A stretch of 44,544 bases of DNA from an uncultured Clostridia bacterium. Lineage in GTDB: Bacteria > Bacillota > Clostridia > Oscillospirales > CAG-272. The DNA lies in the NCBI GenBank assembly GCA_947627475.1, contig CANQWE010000010.1, positions 1 through 44,544 of the forward strand. Reading direction: 5' to 3'. Position numbers and translations under genes: made by a program. The notes beneath the pieces were generated by a model that was not told the DNA's origin, did not search any database, and worked only from the letters and a program-made list of their open reading frames with translations. This document shows positions 29,860 through 39,096 of this stretch, piece after piece. Positions within the stretch are counted from its first letter, which is position 1. Each line of letters begins with the position of its first letter.

Positions 29860-31740
29860 ATGGAACAAAATATGCAGGTGCTGGAATATTTGCAGAAAAA
29901 AGCCGCTTTGCTGCCAAGGACTCCCGGTGTTTATATCATGGAAGACAAAGATGGAAAGGTCATCTACGTTGGTAAGTCCAGGGCGCTGAGAAATCGGGTC
30001 AGCCAGTATTTTCACGGATCCCACGATATTAAGACCTCTCGGATGGTGTTCCATGTGCGGGATTTTCGGTATATCACCTGTGATACAGAGATGGAATCCC
30101 TGGTGCTGGAAAATAACCTCATTAAACAGTACACGCCCAAATACAATATTTTGCTGAAGGATGCCAAATCCTATCCTTATATAAAAGTTACCACAGAAGA
30201 GGAGTATCCCCGGATTGTCATGAGTCGCAAGCGCGGGGAAAAGGGCTTGTATTTCGGCCCGTATTCCAATACCAAGGTAATTGGCAATATTATTTCCACA
30301 ATAGAAAAAACGCTTGGGATCCCTTCCTGTAAAAAGAAATTTCCCCAGGATATCGGCCGGGGCAGACCGTGCGTATATCGGCAAATCGGCCGATGCTGCG
30401 GTGTGTGTACCGGGGAAGTCAGCGCCCAGGAATACCGGGAACTGATCCAGTGTGCCGTGCAGCTGCTCCGTGGAAATACCCGGGAGGTGGAACGGGCTCT
30501 GGAGGAGCGGATGGGACAGGCGGCACTGCAGGAGCGATTTGAAGAGGCTGCCCGGTGCAGGGACGCCATCGCGGCGCTGCACCGTCTGGGAGACCGGCAG
30601 AAAACCCAGCTATCCCTCGATACAGACTGCGATGTGATTGCCCTGTCCTCCCATGAGGGATGCGACTGCGCGGCAGCACTGTATATCCGGGGCGGCGCCA
30701 TCTGCGACAGCGAGTATTTTATGTTTGGCGCAGACGAGATAACCGGCGCACAGGCTTACAATGAAGAAGAGATCTCCCCGGAGGATGCCGGAGAGGACTC
30801 TCCATTTGCGGCCTTTATTGTCAACCTGTACCGTTACAGGGAATATATTCCAAAGGAAATTTACCTTTCCTTTTCTCTTACAGAAAGCGATCGGCAGATC
30901 ACAGAAACCTATTTGTCCCAGCGTGCGAATAAAAAGATTCAGATCCGCACCCCGGTACGGGGGATTCCACGAGATTTGTGCAAAATGGCGCAGCGAGATG
31001 CAGTGCGGCACAGTATGACTCGCCGCAGACGAGACGATACTGATGAAAAACTCCTGGCCAGCCTGGCATCCCTGCTGCATTTGGAGGTGCTTCCGGAAAA
31101 AATAGAAGCATATGATATTTCCAATATGGGCAGGGAAAACATCACCGCGGGGATGATCGTAGTGGAAAACGGGAAGTTTGCAAAAAGACACTACCGTCAT
31201 TTCAAAATTAAGGGAAACGATGGACCGGACGATTATCAGGCTATGGAAGAAGCGCTGCGGCGCAGATTTTCTCACGCAGGGGAGGCTGACGAGTCTTTTG
31301 GCGTACTTCCTGATTTGATCTTGCTGGACGGCGGAGCAGGGCATGTTTCGGTGATTCGGCAGCTGCTATGCACCTTGCATATTTCTGTGCCGGTGTTCGG
31401 CATGGTGAAGGACGAGCATCATAAAACCAGAACCATTGTATCAGAAAACGGAGAGGTGAGCATTGCCCGGGAGCCAGAGGTATTTCGCTTTATTTACCGG
31501 ATCCAGGAAGAGGTGCACCGCTATACCATTTCTCGGATGAGTGCAGCCAAGGGAAAGGCCATGAAGCAGTCTTCTCTGGAAAGGGTGCCTGGGATCGGTC
31601 CGGCGAAGGCGAAAAAGCTGCTGCAGCATTTCAAAACTTTGACCGCGCTGCGCAGTGCAACCGTTGAAGAAATCGCAGCTGTGCCAACGGTCACCCGCGC
31701 GAACGCCGCCGCAGTGTTGGAGTTTTTACAGTCAAAATAG
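29860..31740 (+). CDS. uvrC: Excinuclease ABC subunit C
   Basis: A 626-residue nucleotide-excision-repair nuclease that cuts both sides of a lesion in the UvrB-DNA complex. Order of parts: GIY-YIG domain (~15-95, PGVYIMEDK, VIYVGKS); the Cys motif RPCVYRQIGRCCGVC (~168-182), where UvrC proteins can bind an iron-sulfur cluster; a UVR helix pair (~205-245); the RNase-H-like nuclease (EAYDISNMGRENITAGMIV, LPDLILLDGGAGHV, KDEHHKTR); and C-terminal HhH motifs (RVPGIGPAKAKKLLQHF). GGGAGGG lies 5 bases before the ATG. Followed by rsmD and coaD on the same strand. Confidence 0.97.
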   Translation: MEQNMQVLEYLQKKAALLPRTPGVYIMEDKDGKVIYVGKSRALRNRVSQYFHGSHDIKTSRMVFHVRDFRYITCDTEMESLVLENNLIKQYTPKYNILLKDAKSYPYIKVTTEEEYPRIVMSRKRGEKGLYFGPYSNTKVIGNIISTIEKTLGIPSCKKKFPQDIGRGRPCVYRQIGRCCGVCTGEVSAQEYRELIQCAVQLLRGNTREVERALEERMGQAALQERFEEAARCRDAIAALHRLGDRQKTQLSLDTDCDVIALSSHEGCDCAAALYIRGGAICDSEYFMFGADEITGAQAYNEEEISPEDAGEDSPFAAFIVNLYRYREYIPKEIYLSFSLTESDRQITETYLSQRANKKIQIRTPVRGIPRDLCKMAQRDAVRHSMTRRRRDDTDEKLLASLASLLHLEVLPEKIEAYDISNMGRENITAGMIVVENGKFAKRHYRHFKIKGNDGPDDYQAMEEALRRRFSHAGEADESFGVLPDLILLDGGAGHVSVIRQLLCTLHISVPVFGMVKDEHHKTRTIVSENGEVSIAREPEVFRFIYRIQEEVHRYTISRMSAAKGKAMKQSSLERVPGIGPAKAKKLLQHFKTLTALRSATVEEIAAVPTVTRANAAAVLEFLQSK

Positions 31741-31774
31741 ACAACCGCAGAAAAGGAAAGGAACTTCTTTAGCT

Positions 31775-32413
31775 ATGAGAATTATTACAGGCAGTGCACG
31801 GGGGATTCCGCTGGAAACACTACCAGGAGAGGATACAAGGCCCACATCAGATCGTGTGAAGGAAGCGCTGTTTTCCATGATCCAGTTTGAAATCGAAGGC
31901 AGAAGGATATTGGATTTATTTGCAGGCAGTGGGCAGCTCGGGTTGGAGGCGCTCAGCCGAGGGGCTCGGCACTGTATATTCATCGATAACGCCAGAGCTG
32001 CCTGCGATATTATTACGGCAAATGCAAAAAAAGCAAAGCTGTATGATCGCTGCCGGATTTCCACAGGGGATTTTGTCTCCTTCTTGCGGGGTGCAGCCGG
32101 CAGAGAACTGTTTGATATTATTTTGTTGGATCCTCCTTATGATGCGGGTTATATGCCTGCCGCGCTTACGGCAATTGCAGAAGGAGGTTTGCTGGCGCAT
32201 GGCGGGCGGATCGTATGTGAAACAGATAACGGCGCGCAGCCTGTATCCAAGCGGCTCTTAAAGGACGATGGGTATCACAGGGAACAGGTACAACGGCAGG
32301 TGTTTGGCGAAAGACCGGAGCTGGAAGCACGATTTACCCTTTTGCGGACGGCCTTATACGGGAGAACACGGATAACCCTGCTTACAGAAGAGAAAGGGGA
32401 GGAGCAGCAATGA
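31775..32413 (+). CDS. rsmD: 16S rRNA (guanine(966)-N(2))-methyltransferase RsmD
   Basis: A 212-residue Rossmann methyltransferase. It starts MRIITGSARGIPLETLPGED, has RPTSDRVKEALFSMI, the SAM loop LDLFAGSGQLGLEALSRG, and the catalytic LDPPYD (variant of NPPY). It methylates G966 of 16S rRNA. The ATG at 31775 fits the family start; the frame upstream lies inside uvrC. AAAGGAA is 14 or more bases away, so the start signal is weak. The stop overlaps the coaD ATG (ATGA), a pairing common in Firmicutes. Confidence 0.93.
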   Translation: MRIITGSARGIPLETLPGEDTRPTSDRVKEALFSMIQFEIEGRRILDLFAGSGQLGLEALSRGARHCIFIDNARAACDIITANAKKAKLYDRCRISTGDFVSFLRGAAGRELFDIILLDPPYDAGYMPAALTAIAEGGLLAHGGRIVCETDNGAQPVSKRLLKDDGYHREQVQRQVFGERPELEARFTLLRTALYGRTRITLLTEEKGEEQQ

Positions 32414-32901
32414 AACGGGTTGCAATGGTGCCAGGCAGCTTTGATCCGGCGACCCTTGGACATGTGGATATTATTCGCAGGGCGGCCGGAGCCTTTGATG
32501 AAGTGTACGCGGTGGTTATGGTAAATGCAGAAAAAAGGGATGCAGGGATGTTTTCTCCTGCCCAGCGACGGCGCATTTTGGAAAGTGCCTGTCGGGATAT
32601 TCCAAATGTGCAGTGCCTTATCTGTGAAGAATTGGCAGCTGAATTTGCAGACAAGCTTGGCGTGTCCTATGTAGTGAAGGGGCTGCGAAATGGAACGGAC
32701 TTTGATTATGAGTATACCCTGGCAGAGATTATGCATAGGTTTTCTCCGCGACTGGAAACGATGTTTTTGCCTTCCAGTCCTGACTTAGCCCATGTTTCTT
32801 CTACCTATGCCAGAGAGAGACTGCGCTACGGGGCGGATTTGACGGATGTTGCAGATCCGGTTACAGCGGCGCTGATGTTACAGCTTTTAAGAGAAAAATA
32901 A
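32410..32901 (+). CDS. coaD: Pantetheine-phosphate adenylyltransferase
   Basis: A 163-residue nucleotidyltransferase with the class signature GSFDPATLGHVDII (the T/HxGH motif), KGLRNGTDFDYE for pantetheine binding and the SSTYARE ATP site. It makes dephospho-CoA in coenzyme A synthesis. Translationally coupled to rsmD by a 4-base overlap. GGGGAGGAG stands 6 bases before the ATG, and a terminator follows. Confidence 0.96.
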   Translation: MKRVAMVPGSFDPATLGHVDIIRRAAGAFDEVYAVVMVNAEKRDAGMFSPAQRRRILESACRDIPNVQCLICEELAAEFADKLGVSYVVKGLRNGTDFDYEYTLAEIMHRFSPRLETMFLPSSPDLAHVSSTYARERLRYGADLTDVADPVTAALMLQLLREK

Positions 32902-32905
32902 TACT

Positions 32906-32934
32906 AAAAAGCCTTTTGAAAGAAAGGCTTTTTT
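32906..32934 (+). terminator. Terminator of the uvrC-rsmD-coaD unit
   Basis: AAAAAGCCTTT (32906-32916) pairs with AAAGGCTTTTT (32923-32933), ending in a T-run, 5 bp after coaD. Confidence 0.9.
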
Positions 32935-33010
32935 ACTTTAATCCAGCAGTATATGTAAATATTCGGCTTGTTCTTTACATACTTATTTATTTATTTCTGT
33001 ACTAAAAAGC

Positions 33011-33039
33011 TTGACTTTGCTTGTGAACTTTGTTATTCT
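33011..33039 (+). promoter_or_regulatory. Promoter of the DUF3795 gene
   Basis: TTGACT (33011-33016), 17-bp spacer, TATTCT (33034-33039), 44 bp before the start. Confidence 0.75.
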
Positions 33040-33082
33040 ATGAATGGTTCGGTCGAAAAATATCGAATAGGGGAAGGATACC

Positions 33083-33598
33083 ATGGATAAGGAACGCCTG
33101 CTAAATTACGTTGCTCCGTGCTCTCTCGTTTGCTATACCTGTATGGGCTGCAAGGAGGGAGCCGTTGCAGAATGCGCAAAGAAACTGTATGCGTATAACG
33201 AGGGGGTTTGTGAGTTCCGCGGTCTCCATATGTCGGAAGAGGAAAAGAAAAAATGGGAGGCGTTTTTTCGTGAATTTCATGAGACGCTGAGCAACATGAG
33301 CACGGCGTATTGCCCCGGGTGCAGAAAATTTTTCGAAAACGACTACGGACATGGATTTGGCTGTCTGGGCGACTGTATGATTCCAGCTTGCGTAAAGGAG
33401 CATGGAATCGATTTTTGTGCAGAATGCAATGCGTTCCCCTGTAATAAGGCGCGAAACATGTTTGCCCGTCACGACGATTCAATCGGAGAGGCTTGGGAAA
33501 AAGGCAGCAGACGGCTGCATGAGGTCGGTTTAGAAGCCTATTTTGCAGAAAAGAAAGACGTGTCCCATTATTTGCATTATAAAGAAAAAACAAAATAA
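33083..33598 (+). CDS. DUF3795 domain-containing Cys-rich protein
   Basis: A 171-residue protein with Cys clusters typical of DUF3795: APCSLVCYTCMGC at the N-terminus (~12-23), AYCPGC (~75-80), GCLGDCMIPACVKEHGIDFC and AECNAFPC (~110-120). The paired Cys suggest a bound metal, zinc or iron-sulfur, but the function of the family is unknown. GGGGAAGGATACC precedes the ATG. It has its own promoter and terminator, so it is a single-gene unit between coaD and the phosphate transporter. Confidence 0.82.
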   Translation: MDKERLLNYVAPCSLVCYTCMGCKEGAVAECAKKLYAYNEGVCEFRGLHMSEEEKKKWEAFFREFHETLSNMSTAYCPGCRKFFENDYGHGFGCLGDCMIPACVKEHGIDFCAECNAFPCNKARNMFARHDDSIGEAWEKGSRRLHEVGLEAYFAEKKDVSHYLHYKEKTK

Positions 33599-33607
33599 TA
33601 TTTCCAT

Positions 33608-33639
33608 AAAAAACCGCAAGATTTGCTTGCGGTTTTTTT
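33608..33639 (+). terminator. Terminator of the DUF3795 gene
   Basis: AAAAAACCGCAAG and CTTGCGGTTTTTT form a 13-bp stem with a 5-base loop. Confidence 0.93.
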
Positions 33640-33659
33640 ATGAACAAAATATGACAAAT

Positions 33660-33699
33660 TTAACGCAGATTTAACAAAACTGCGATTATACATTTAACG
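33660..33699 (+). promoter_or_regulatory. PhoP-box-like TTAACA repeats ahead of the Na/Pi cotransporter
   Basis: TTAACG (33660-33665) and TTAACA (33671-33676) lie 11 bp apart, one helical turn, as in the direct repeats bound by PhoP in Bacillus. A third TTAACG is at 33694-33699, 23 bp further. A possible -10 (TATGAT, 33709-33714) follows. The match is by eye. Confidence 0.55.
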
Positions 33700-33790
33700 T
33701 AGGGAGACTATGATAATACAGGTTGCAGAAAAAATGACCTTTCTCTGCAAAAAAATGGAATAAAATTAAGGAAAGGCAGAACAGAAAAGC

Positions 33791-35542
33791 ATGGATTTGT
33801 TTGACGTTCTCTCGCTAATAGGGGGACTCGCCCTATTTTTGTTTGGAATGAATCTAATGGGACAAGCTCTGGAAAAAAGAGCTGGAAGCAAACTCAAGAC
33901 GATTTTGGCCAGTATCACCTCCAATCCCTTTAAAGGCTTTTTACTGGGCTTTGTAGTGACTGCGGTTATCCAGTCCTCCTCTGCTACAACAGTAATGGTG
34001 GTGGGATTTGTAAACTCCGGCATTATGACCCTGCGTCAGGCCATAGGCATTATCATGGGTGCCAATCTGGGAACTTCTATGACGTCCTGGATCATCAGTC
34101 TTACCGGGATTCAGGGGGACAGCTTATTTATACAGCTGCTCAAGCCCACTTCCTTTGTACCGGTTCTGGCGCTTGTGGGAATTATTTTGTACATGTTTCA
34201 GAAAAGTGCAAAGCGCAAGGATACAGGTATGATTTTTCTGGGCTTTGCCGTTCTTATGTTTGGTATGGAAGCTATGTCCGGGGCAGTTGCAGGACTGAAG
34301 GATGTACCGGAATTTACCCAGATATTGGTGGTGTTTTCCAATCCTGTCATCGGGGTGCTGGTGGGTGCTGTGCTTACCGCGATCATCCAGTCTTCCTCGG
34401 CCTCTGTGGGGATTTTGCAGGCGCTTTCCACCACCGGAAGCGTTACCTATGCCACTGCGATTCCGATTATCATGGGGCAAAATATCGGAACCTGTATTAC
34501 TGCTATGCTTTCTTCGATCGGGACCTCAAAAAATGCAAAGCGTACAGCGGTGGTTCATTTGTGCTTCAACATTATCGGTACTATTGTGATTCTTCCCGTA
34601 TATTACATTGTGAGCTGGCTGCTGCAGGATCCGCTGGGAGATATGACGGCTTCTCCCTTTGGAATCGCAATTCTGCACACTGTGTTTAACCTGCTGTGCG
34701 TGATCCTTCTGATGCCGTTCTCAAAACAGCTGGAGAAGCTATCCTATATTCTTGTAAAGGATGGGAAAAAGAGCGAGGAAATGCAGCTGCTGGACGAGCG
34801 TCTTCTAGCCACGCCCTCGGTGGCTATCGGCCGCTGTAAGGAAGTGACGGTTGCTATGGCCCGGACGGCTGTGGAATCGATTAAGGAATCTGTGGTGCTG
34901 CTTGGGGAATACACGGAAAAGTCGGCCATGCAGGTGAGGGAAATGGAAAGCGAGGTAGACGTATACGAGGATAAGCTTGGCTCTTATCTGGTCAAGCTGT
35001 CAGCCCACGATATGTCAGAAGCGGACAGCGCAGAAGCAAACAAGCTTCTCCACGTGATTGGAGATTTTGAACGGATATCTGACCACGCGATCAATGTGGT
35101 GAACAGCGCAGAAGAAATCCACGATAAAAAGCTGGAATTTTCCGGCCAAGCAAAAAAAGAACTGAGCGTACTTGTAAACGCTGTAATGGAGATTCTGGAT
35201 CTGGCGCTTGCTTCGTTTGAAAAGGACGATTTGGACAGCGCGGTGATGGTGGAGCCCCTGGAACAGGTTGTAGACCATCTGCGGGACACGCTGAAAAAAC
35301 AGCATATCCGCAGACTGCGCAAGCAGGAATGTACCATTGAACTGGGATTTGTGCTGACAGATTTGCTTACCAATTTGGAGCGGGTTTCTGACCACTGTTC
35401 CAATATAGCAGCATGCATCCTGGAAATGGATCGTGACGAGATGGATGTACATGAGTATCTGCGTGGGGTCAAGGACGGCGAAACGAAAGAATATAACGAT
35501 TATTTCGATTATTTCAAGGTGAAATATTCTTTGGACGCGTAA
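33791..35542 (+). CDS. Na/Pi cotransporter family protein
   Basis: A 583-residue inner-membrane protein of the NptA/PF02690 type. It shows two inverted repeats, each with a QSSS motif (VIQSSSATTVMVVGFVN ~60-75; IIQSSSASVGILQALS ~200-215), about eight or nine membrane helices, and GANLGTSMTSWI / GQNIGTCITAML. Residues ~345-560 form a cytoplasmic PhoU-like helical domain. It imports phosphate, probably with sodium. The only start that fits is the ATG at 33791; AAAGG lies 15 or so bases upstream. The TTAACA repeats before it suggest phosphate-starvation control. Confidence 0.92.
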   Translation: MDLFDVLSLIGGLALFLFGMNLMGQALEKRAGSKLKTILASITSNPFKGFLLGFVVTAVIQSSSATTVMVVGFVNSGIMTLRQAIGIIMGANLGTSMTSWIISLTGIQGDSLFIQLLKPTSFVPVLALVGIILYMFQKSAKRKDTGMIFLGFAVLMFGMEAMSGAVAGLKDVPEFTQILVVFSNPVIGVLVGAVLTAIIQSSSASVGILQALSTTGSVTYATAIPIIMGQNIGTCITAMLSSIGTSKNAKRTAVVHLCFNIIGTIVILPVYYIVSWLLQDPLGDMTASPFGIAILHTVFNLLCVILLMPFSKQLEKLSYILVKDGKKSEEMQLLDERLLATPSVAIGRCKEVTVAMARTAVESIKESVVLLGEYTEKSAMQVREMESEVDVYEDKLGSYLVKLSAHDMSEADSAEANKLLHVIGDFERISDHAINVVNSAEEIHDKKLEFSGQAKKELSVLVNAVMEILDLALASFEKDDLDSAVMVEPLEQVVDHLRDTLKKQHIRRLRKQECTIELGFVLTDLLTNLERVSDHCSNIAACILEMDRDEMDVHEYLRGVKDGETKEYNDYFDYFKVKYSLDA

Positions 35543-35552
35543 TAAATCTGAA

Positions 35553-35587
35553 AAATCCTTTGCAAATATTGCATTTGCAAAGGATTT
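35553..35587 (+). terminator. Terminator of the Na/Pi cotransporter gene
   Basis: A perfect 15-bp stem (35553-35567 with 35573-35587) and 5-base loop, followed by GTTTTATG, 10 bp past the stop. It is only 44 bp ahead of the next gene, so read-through is possible. Confidence 0.85.
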
Positions 35588-35630
35588 GTTTTATGATAAA
35601 AGCAGTGGTGAACAAAATCAGGAGGAGCAT

Positions 35631-36503
35631 ATGGGTAAAAAGAAAGAAAAACGTGTAGGAAAGCGCGCCGCTCTGCATGCGCAGATAAAAAATCATAAGG
35701 GAACCTTTGCCGTATATTTGGTGCTGCGTCTTTTGGTGATTTTTGTGGCGGTATGGTCTCTGATCGGCGGCAACTATGAAAACTTTTTTCTGTGTTTGCT
35801 GTCTCTCGTGCTGTTTTTGCTTCCATCCTTTGTCTCGCAAAACTTTGGAATCCAGCTTCCGGAGACATTGGAGATCATCGTACTATTGTTTATCTTCGCC
35901 GCGGAAATTTTGGGAGAGATCTCCAGCTTTTATGTGCGTGTTCCCTTTTGGGATTCCATGCTGCACACCATAAACGGCTTTTTGTGCGCCGCTATCGGTT
36001 TTGCACTGGTGGATATTCTTAACCGTTCCACAAGATTCAAGTTTCAGCTGTCTCCTTTGTTTCTGGCAGTAGTTGCATTTTGTTTTTCCATGACGGTGGG
36101 TGTGATATGGGAATTCTTTGAATTCTTTATGGATCAGGTGTTCTTCCTGGATATGCAAAAGGATTTTGTGATCAATACAGTCTCCTCTGCTATGCTCAGC
36201 CCTGCAGACAGCGCTGCGCCTGATATAATCCGGGACGTTGTGGATACGGTAATTATTACAGCGGATGGAACCCAGTACCATTTAGTGGATTTTGGTATCC
36301 ACGGATATTTGGACGTAGGAATTATTGACACGATGAAGGACCTTATCGTAAACTTTATCGGCGCTTTCGTATTTTCTGTAATCGGATTTTTCTATGTGAA
36401 GTCCAGAGGAAAAGGAAGTTTTGCCAGACGGTTTATTCCTACGCTTCGGAAAAAGGAAGTCCCTGCGCAAAACCAGGAAATAGAGGAAAAAACGGACTTG
36501 TGA
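35631..36503 (+). CDS. YjdF/DUF2238-like membrane protein
   Basis: A 290-residue protein with about six or seven transmembrane helices. The stretch FAAEILGEISSFYVRVPFWD followed by MLHTINGFLCAAIGFALVDILN, and later FCFSMTVGVIWEFFEFFMD, match the conserved core of the YjdF family (PF09997), whose function is unknown. A final helix and basic tail follow. An extra insert (~185-225, VSSAMLSPADSAAPDII) lies between the last helices. GGAGGAG stands 3-4 bases before the ATG at 35631; the in-frame start at 35586 lies inside the terminator and is rejected. Confidence 0.8.
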   Translation: MGKKKEKRVGKRAALHAQIKNHKGTFAVYLVLRLLVIFVAVWSLIGGNYENFFLCLLSLVLFLLPSFVSQNFGIQLPETLEIIVLLFIFAAEILGEISSFYVRVPFWDSMLHTINGFLCAAIGFALVDILNRSTRFKFQLSPLFLAVVAFCFSMTVGVIWEFFEFFMDQVFFLDMQKDFVINTVSSAMLSPADSAAPDIIRDVVDTVIITADGTQYHLVDFGIHGYLDVGIIDTMKDLIVNFIGAFVFSVIGFFYVKSRGKGSFARRFIPTLRKKEVPAQNQEIEEKTDL

Positions 36504-36574
36504 AAATTGTCTGCGGCGCATGTTAAAAGTTTTTGAACAACCAGTAAATATATGCAAACGAAATGGTTTTTTTG

Positions 36575-36603
36575 TTGACAAATATAGTGGAATATGCTAT
36601 ATT
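36575..36603 (+). promoter_or_regulatory. Promoter of the amidohydrolase-isomerase-lipoprotein operon
   Basis: TTGACA (36575-36580), 17-bp spacer, TATATT (36598-36603), 34 bp ahead of the first start codon. Confidence 0.88.
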
Positions 36604-36637
36604 TTATAATGTAAAATGATCGTTGGGGGCGGTGTCG

Positions 36638-37666
36638 ATGTTCGGGGTAAATGTCACAGATTACGACCGAAAGGTATACGAAGAAGAACTGGCTGATTTT
36701 TTGCCGGACAATATTTTGGATGCCCATGTACATATTTATAAAGAAGCAATGCAGCGGGTTCGCCCGGAAAACAGGAAGGGCTGTGTAAACTGGCCCCATA
36801 TGGTAGCCCCCGATTTGACTATCGAGGATATGGAGCAGTCTTTTTCCCAGATGTTCCCCGGAAAAACGGTAAAAGCGGTGATTATGGGAATGCCTACCTG
36901 CCGTTTGGACGAAGTGAATCCTTATGTGCTTTCCTGCGCAAAAGAAAAAAAACTGCCTGCCCTGTACTGTACCAATTGGGATACCGACCCAGATGCAATC
37001 CGCGCCGCCATGGTAAGTGGTTTCCACGGCATCAAGCCTTATTTGAACAATTCTCCTTCCTATATTCCTGCCGGGGAAGTGCGGATTTTTGACTTTCTGC
37101 CTCATGCACATTTGCAGGTGATGGATGAACTGGGCGGTGTGATCATGCTGCATATCCCCCGCAGCCTGCGTTTGCGCGACCCGGTAAATTTGGCGCAGAT
37201 GATGGAAATCGAAGAGAAATATCCCCATGCCCGGGTGATCATCGCGCATATCGGGCGAGCCTATGTGCCCGGCGACATCGGAGACGCTTTCTCCATTTTG
37301 AAAAACACCAAAAACATGCTGTTTGATTTTACGGCAAATACACTGACCCTTGCTATGGTAAAGTGTATCGAAGCAGTCGGAACAAGACGGATCATGTTCG
37401 GCTCTGATATGCCCATCACGAAAATGCGTATGTATCGTATCTGCAAGGAGGATCGATATATCAACGTAGTGCCGAGGGGAGCGTATGGAGATGTGTCCGG
37501 CGATCCCAATATGCAGGAAACAGACGATACAGATGAGATGACCACTTTTATGTACGAAGAACTGCGTGCTTTCAAGCGGTGTGCCCAGGAACTGAGGCTG
37601 ACCAGCGCAGACGTACAGGATATTCTGTGCGGCAACGCCGCCAGGCTGTTCCACGTTGACTTTTAA
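36638..37666 (+). CDS. Amidohydrolase family protein (PF04909-type)
   Basis: A 342-residue TIM-barrel metalloenzyme. Visible metal ligands are the HxH of NILDAHVHIY, the His of MLHIPRSL, the His of IIAHIGRAYVPGD, and the Asp of MFGSDMPITK. Members decarboxylate or hydrolyse aromatic acids, lactones or sugar-derived compounds; the substrate here is not deducible. The start is taken at ATG 36638: GGGGGCGGTG lies upstream at suitable distance, and earlier in-frame TTG (36623) and GTG (36632) overlap that site. It is the first of three genes, followed after 14 bp by the isomerase-like gene. Confidence 0.87.
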   Translation: MFGVNVTDYDRKVYEEELADFLPDNILDAHVHIYKEAMQRVRPENRKGCVNWPHMVAPDLTIEDMEQSFSQMFPGKTVKAVIMGMPTCRLDEVNPYVLSCAKEKKLPALYCTNWDTDPDAIRAAMVSGFHGIKPYLNNSPSYIPAGEVRIFDFLPHAHLQVMDELGGVIMLHIPRSLRLRDPVNLAQMMEIEEKYPHARVIIAHIGRAYVPGDIGDAFSILKNTKNMLFDFTANTLTLAMVKCIEAVGTRRIMFGSDMPITKMRMYRICKEDRYINVVPRGAYGDVSGDPNMQETDDTDEMTTFMYEELRAFKRCAQELRLTSADVQDILCGNAARLFHVDF

Positions 37667-37680
37667 TAAAGGTAAATACT

Positions 37681-39066
37681 ATGAATAAATGTAAAATAGG
37701 ATTTCTTCCCCTATACATAAAGTTGTATGACGACTGCGGCCTCACGATACGGGAAAGATTGGAACCTTTTTATGAAACCCTGGCAGAGGCATTGGAGCAG
37801 GAAGGATTTACCGTGCTGCGTACCGCTTTTTGCCGGGTGAGAGAAGAATTTTCCGCCGCAGTGGCTATGTTTGAAAAAGAGGGCGCAGACTGCATTGTCA
37901 CATGGCACGCGGCCTACTCTCCTTCCCTGGAGTCTATCGATGTGCTGGCGGGAACAAAGCTGCCAATTGTAGTGATGGATACAACGGAAACCTTTGCTTT
38001 TGGTCCATCCCAGTCTCCGGATGAGGTGAACATCAACCATGGAATCCACGGCGTGATGGATATGACCAATATGCTGCGTAGGAGAGGAAAGGCATATGCC
38101 ATTGCAGCAGGACCCCATCCTCAGTCAGATGTGGTAAAGCGTGTGGGCCGACTGGCGCGTATCGCCGCGGGAGCCGGAAGCCTTTCAGGATCCAGAGTGG
38201 GTACCATCGGCGGAAGCTTTGACGGTATGGGTGATTTCTTGATTTCTGACGAAGAATTGTTGACACGTTTTGGCGTTACAGCGGTGTATTCCGAAGGGAA
38301 AGTACTTTCGGCTCTTGCCGATTCTGTAACGCAGGACGAGATCGACCAGGAAATTCACAGAGATTTGGAAATGTGCCAGGTTTTGGCGCCATTTTCGAGA
38401 GAGGCTCATGCAAAGACAGTGAGAAACTGTCTGGCGGTACGCAAATGGATAAGGCAAGAAAAATTGGACGCCTTTACTGTAAACTTCCGTGAAATACGGC
38501 CAGAGAATGGACTGACTGTCATGCCCTTTATGGAAGCCTGTAAAGCCATGGCCCGCGGCATAGGATATGCCGGCGAAGGAGATGTGCTGACAGCCGCACT
38601 GACCGGTGCCCTGATGCGTGGATTTGGCGATGCCGCCTTTGTAGAAATTTTTTGTCCCGATTGGGAGGGAGGTTCCTTATTCCTTTCCCATATGGGGGAA
38701 TACAATTTGGCGCTTTGCGCAGATAAGCCGGAGCTTAAGGAAATCCCCTTTGTTTTCGGTGACGCAGAAGACCCTGTTGTCTGCTATGGTTGTTATCAGC
38801 CGGGTGATGCAGTGTTTGTCAACATATTTAAGGATGCAGAGAAATATAATTTACTTATATCCCCTGTAAAAATGCTGGATCATCCAGGGGACCATTTTGC
38901 AGGAACTGTTCGTGGATGGATGCAGCCCAGTGTACCTCTTCCGGAGTTTTTGGAGGCAATCAGCGCGGTCGGCGTAACCCATCATTCCTGTCTGGTCTAT
39001 GGTGCAGCCTTGTCGGAACTGGAATTTTTCGGTAACCTTCTTGGACTGCATGTTATAAAAGTTTAG
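37681..39066 (+). CDS. L-fucose/L-arabinose isomerase family protein
   Basis: A 461-residue protein with the layout of FucI/AraA-type isomerases: an N-terminal Rossmann-like part (KIGFLPLYIKLYDD, ADCIVTWHAAYSP), then RVGTIGGSFDGMGDF, the central AFTVNFREI region, and a C-terminal beta domain (GTVRGWMQPSVPLPEF, GVTHHSCLVYG). Family members interconvert aldoses and ketoses with Mn2+. This clade also includes proteins of unknown substrate. The glutamate/aspartate metal ligands cannot be assigned with certainty by eye. It lies 14 bp after the amidohydrolase, so the pair may act in one sugar-acid or sugar-lactone route (inference). Confidence 0.8.
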   Translation: MNKCKIGFLPLYIKLYDDCGLTIRERLEPFYETLAEALEQEGFTVLRTAFCRVREEFSAAVAMFEKEGADCIVTWHAAYSPSLESIDVLAGTKLPIVVMDTTETFAFGPSQSPDEVNINHGIHGVMDMTNMLRRRGKAYAIAAGPHPQSDVVKRVGRLARIAAGAGSLSGSRVGTIGGSFDGMGDFLISDEELLTRFGVTAVYSEGKVLSALADSVTQDEIDQEIHRDLEMCQVLAPFSREAHAKTVRNCLAVRKWIRQEKLDAFTVNFREIRPENGLTVMPFMEACKAMARGIGYAGEGDVLTAALTGALMRGFGDAAFVEIFCPDWEGGSLFLSHMGEYNLALCADKPELKEIPFVFGDAEDPVVCYGCYQPGDAVFVNIFKDAEKYNLLISPVKMLDHPGDHFAGTVRGWMQPSVPLPEFLEAISAVGVTHHSCLVYGAALSELEFFGNLLGLHVIKV

Positions 39067-39096
39067 AAATAAATTTATTATAAATGGAGAGAAACG

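Noticed and set aside
36392..37654. Leftward 420-codon ORF over the amidohydrolase gene
   Set aside because: Antisense shadow; the plus strand holds the metal-ligand motifs.
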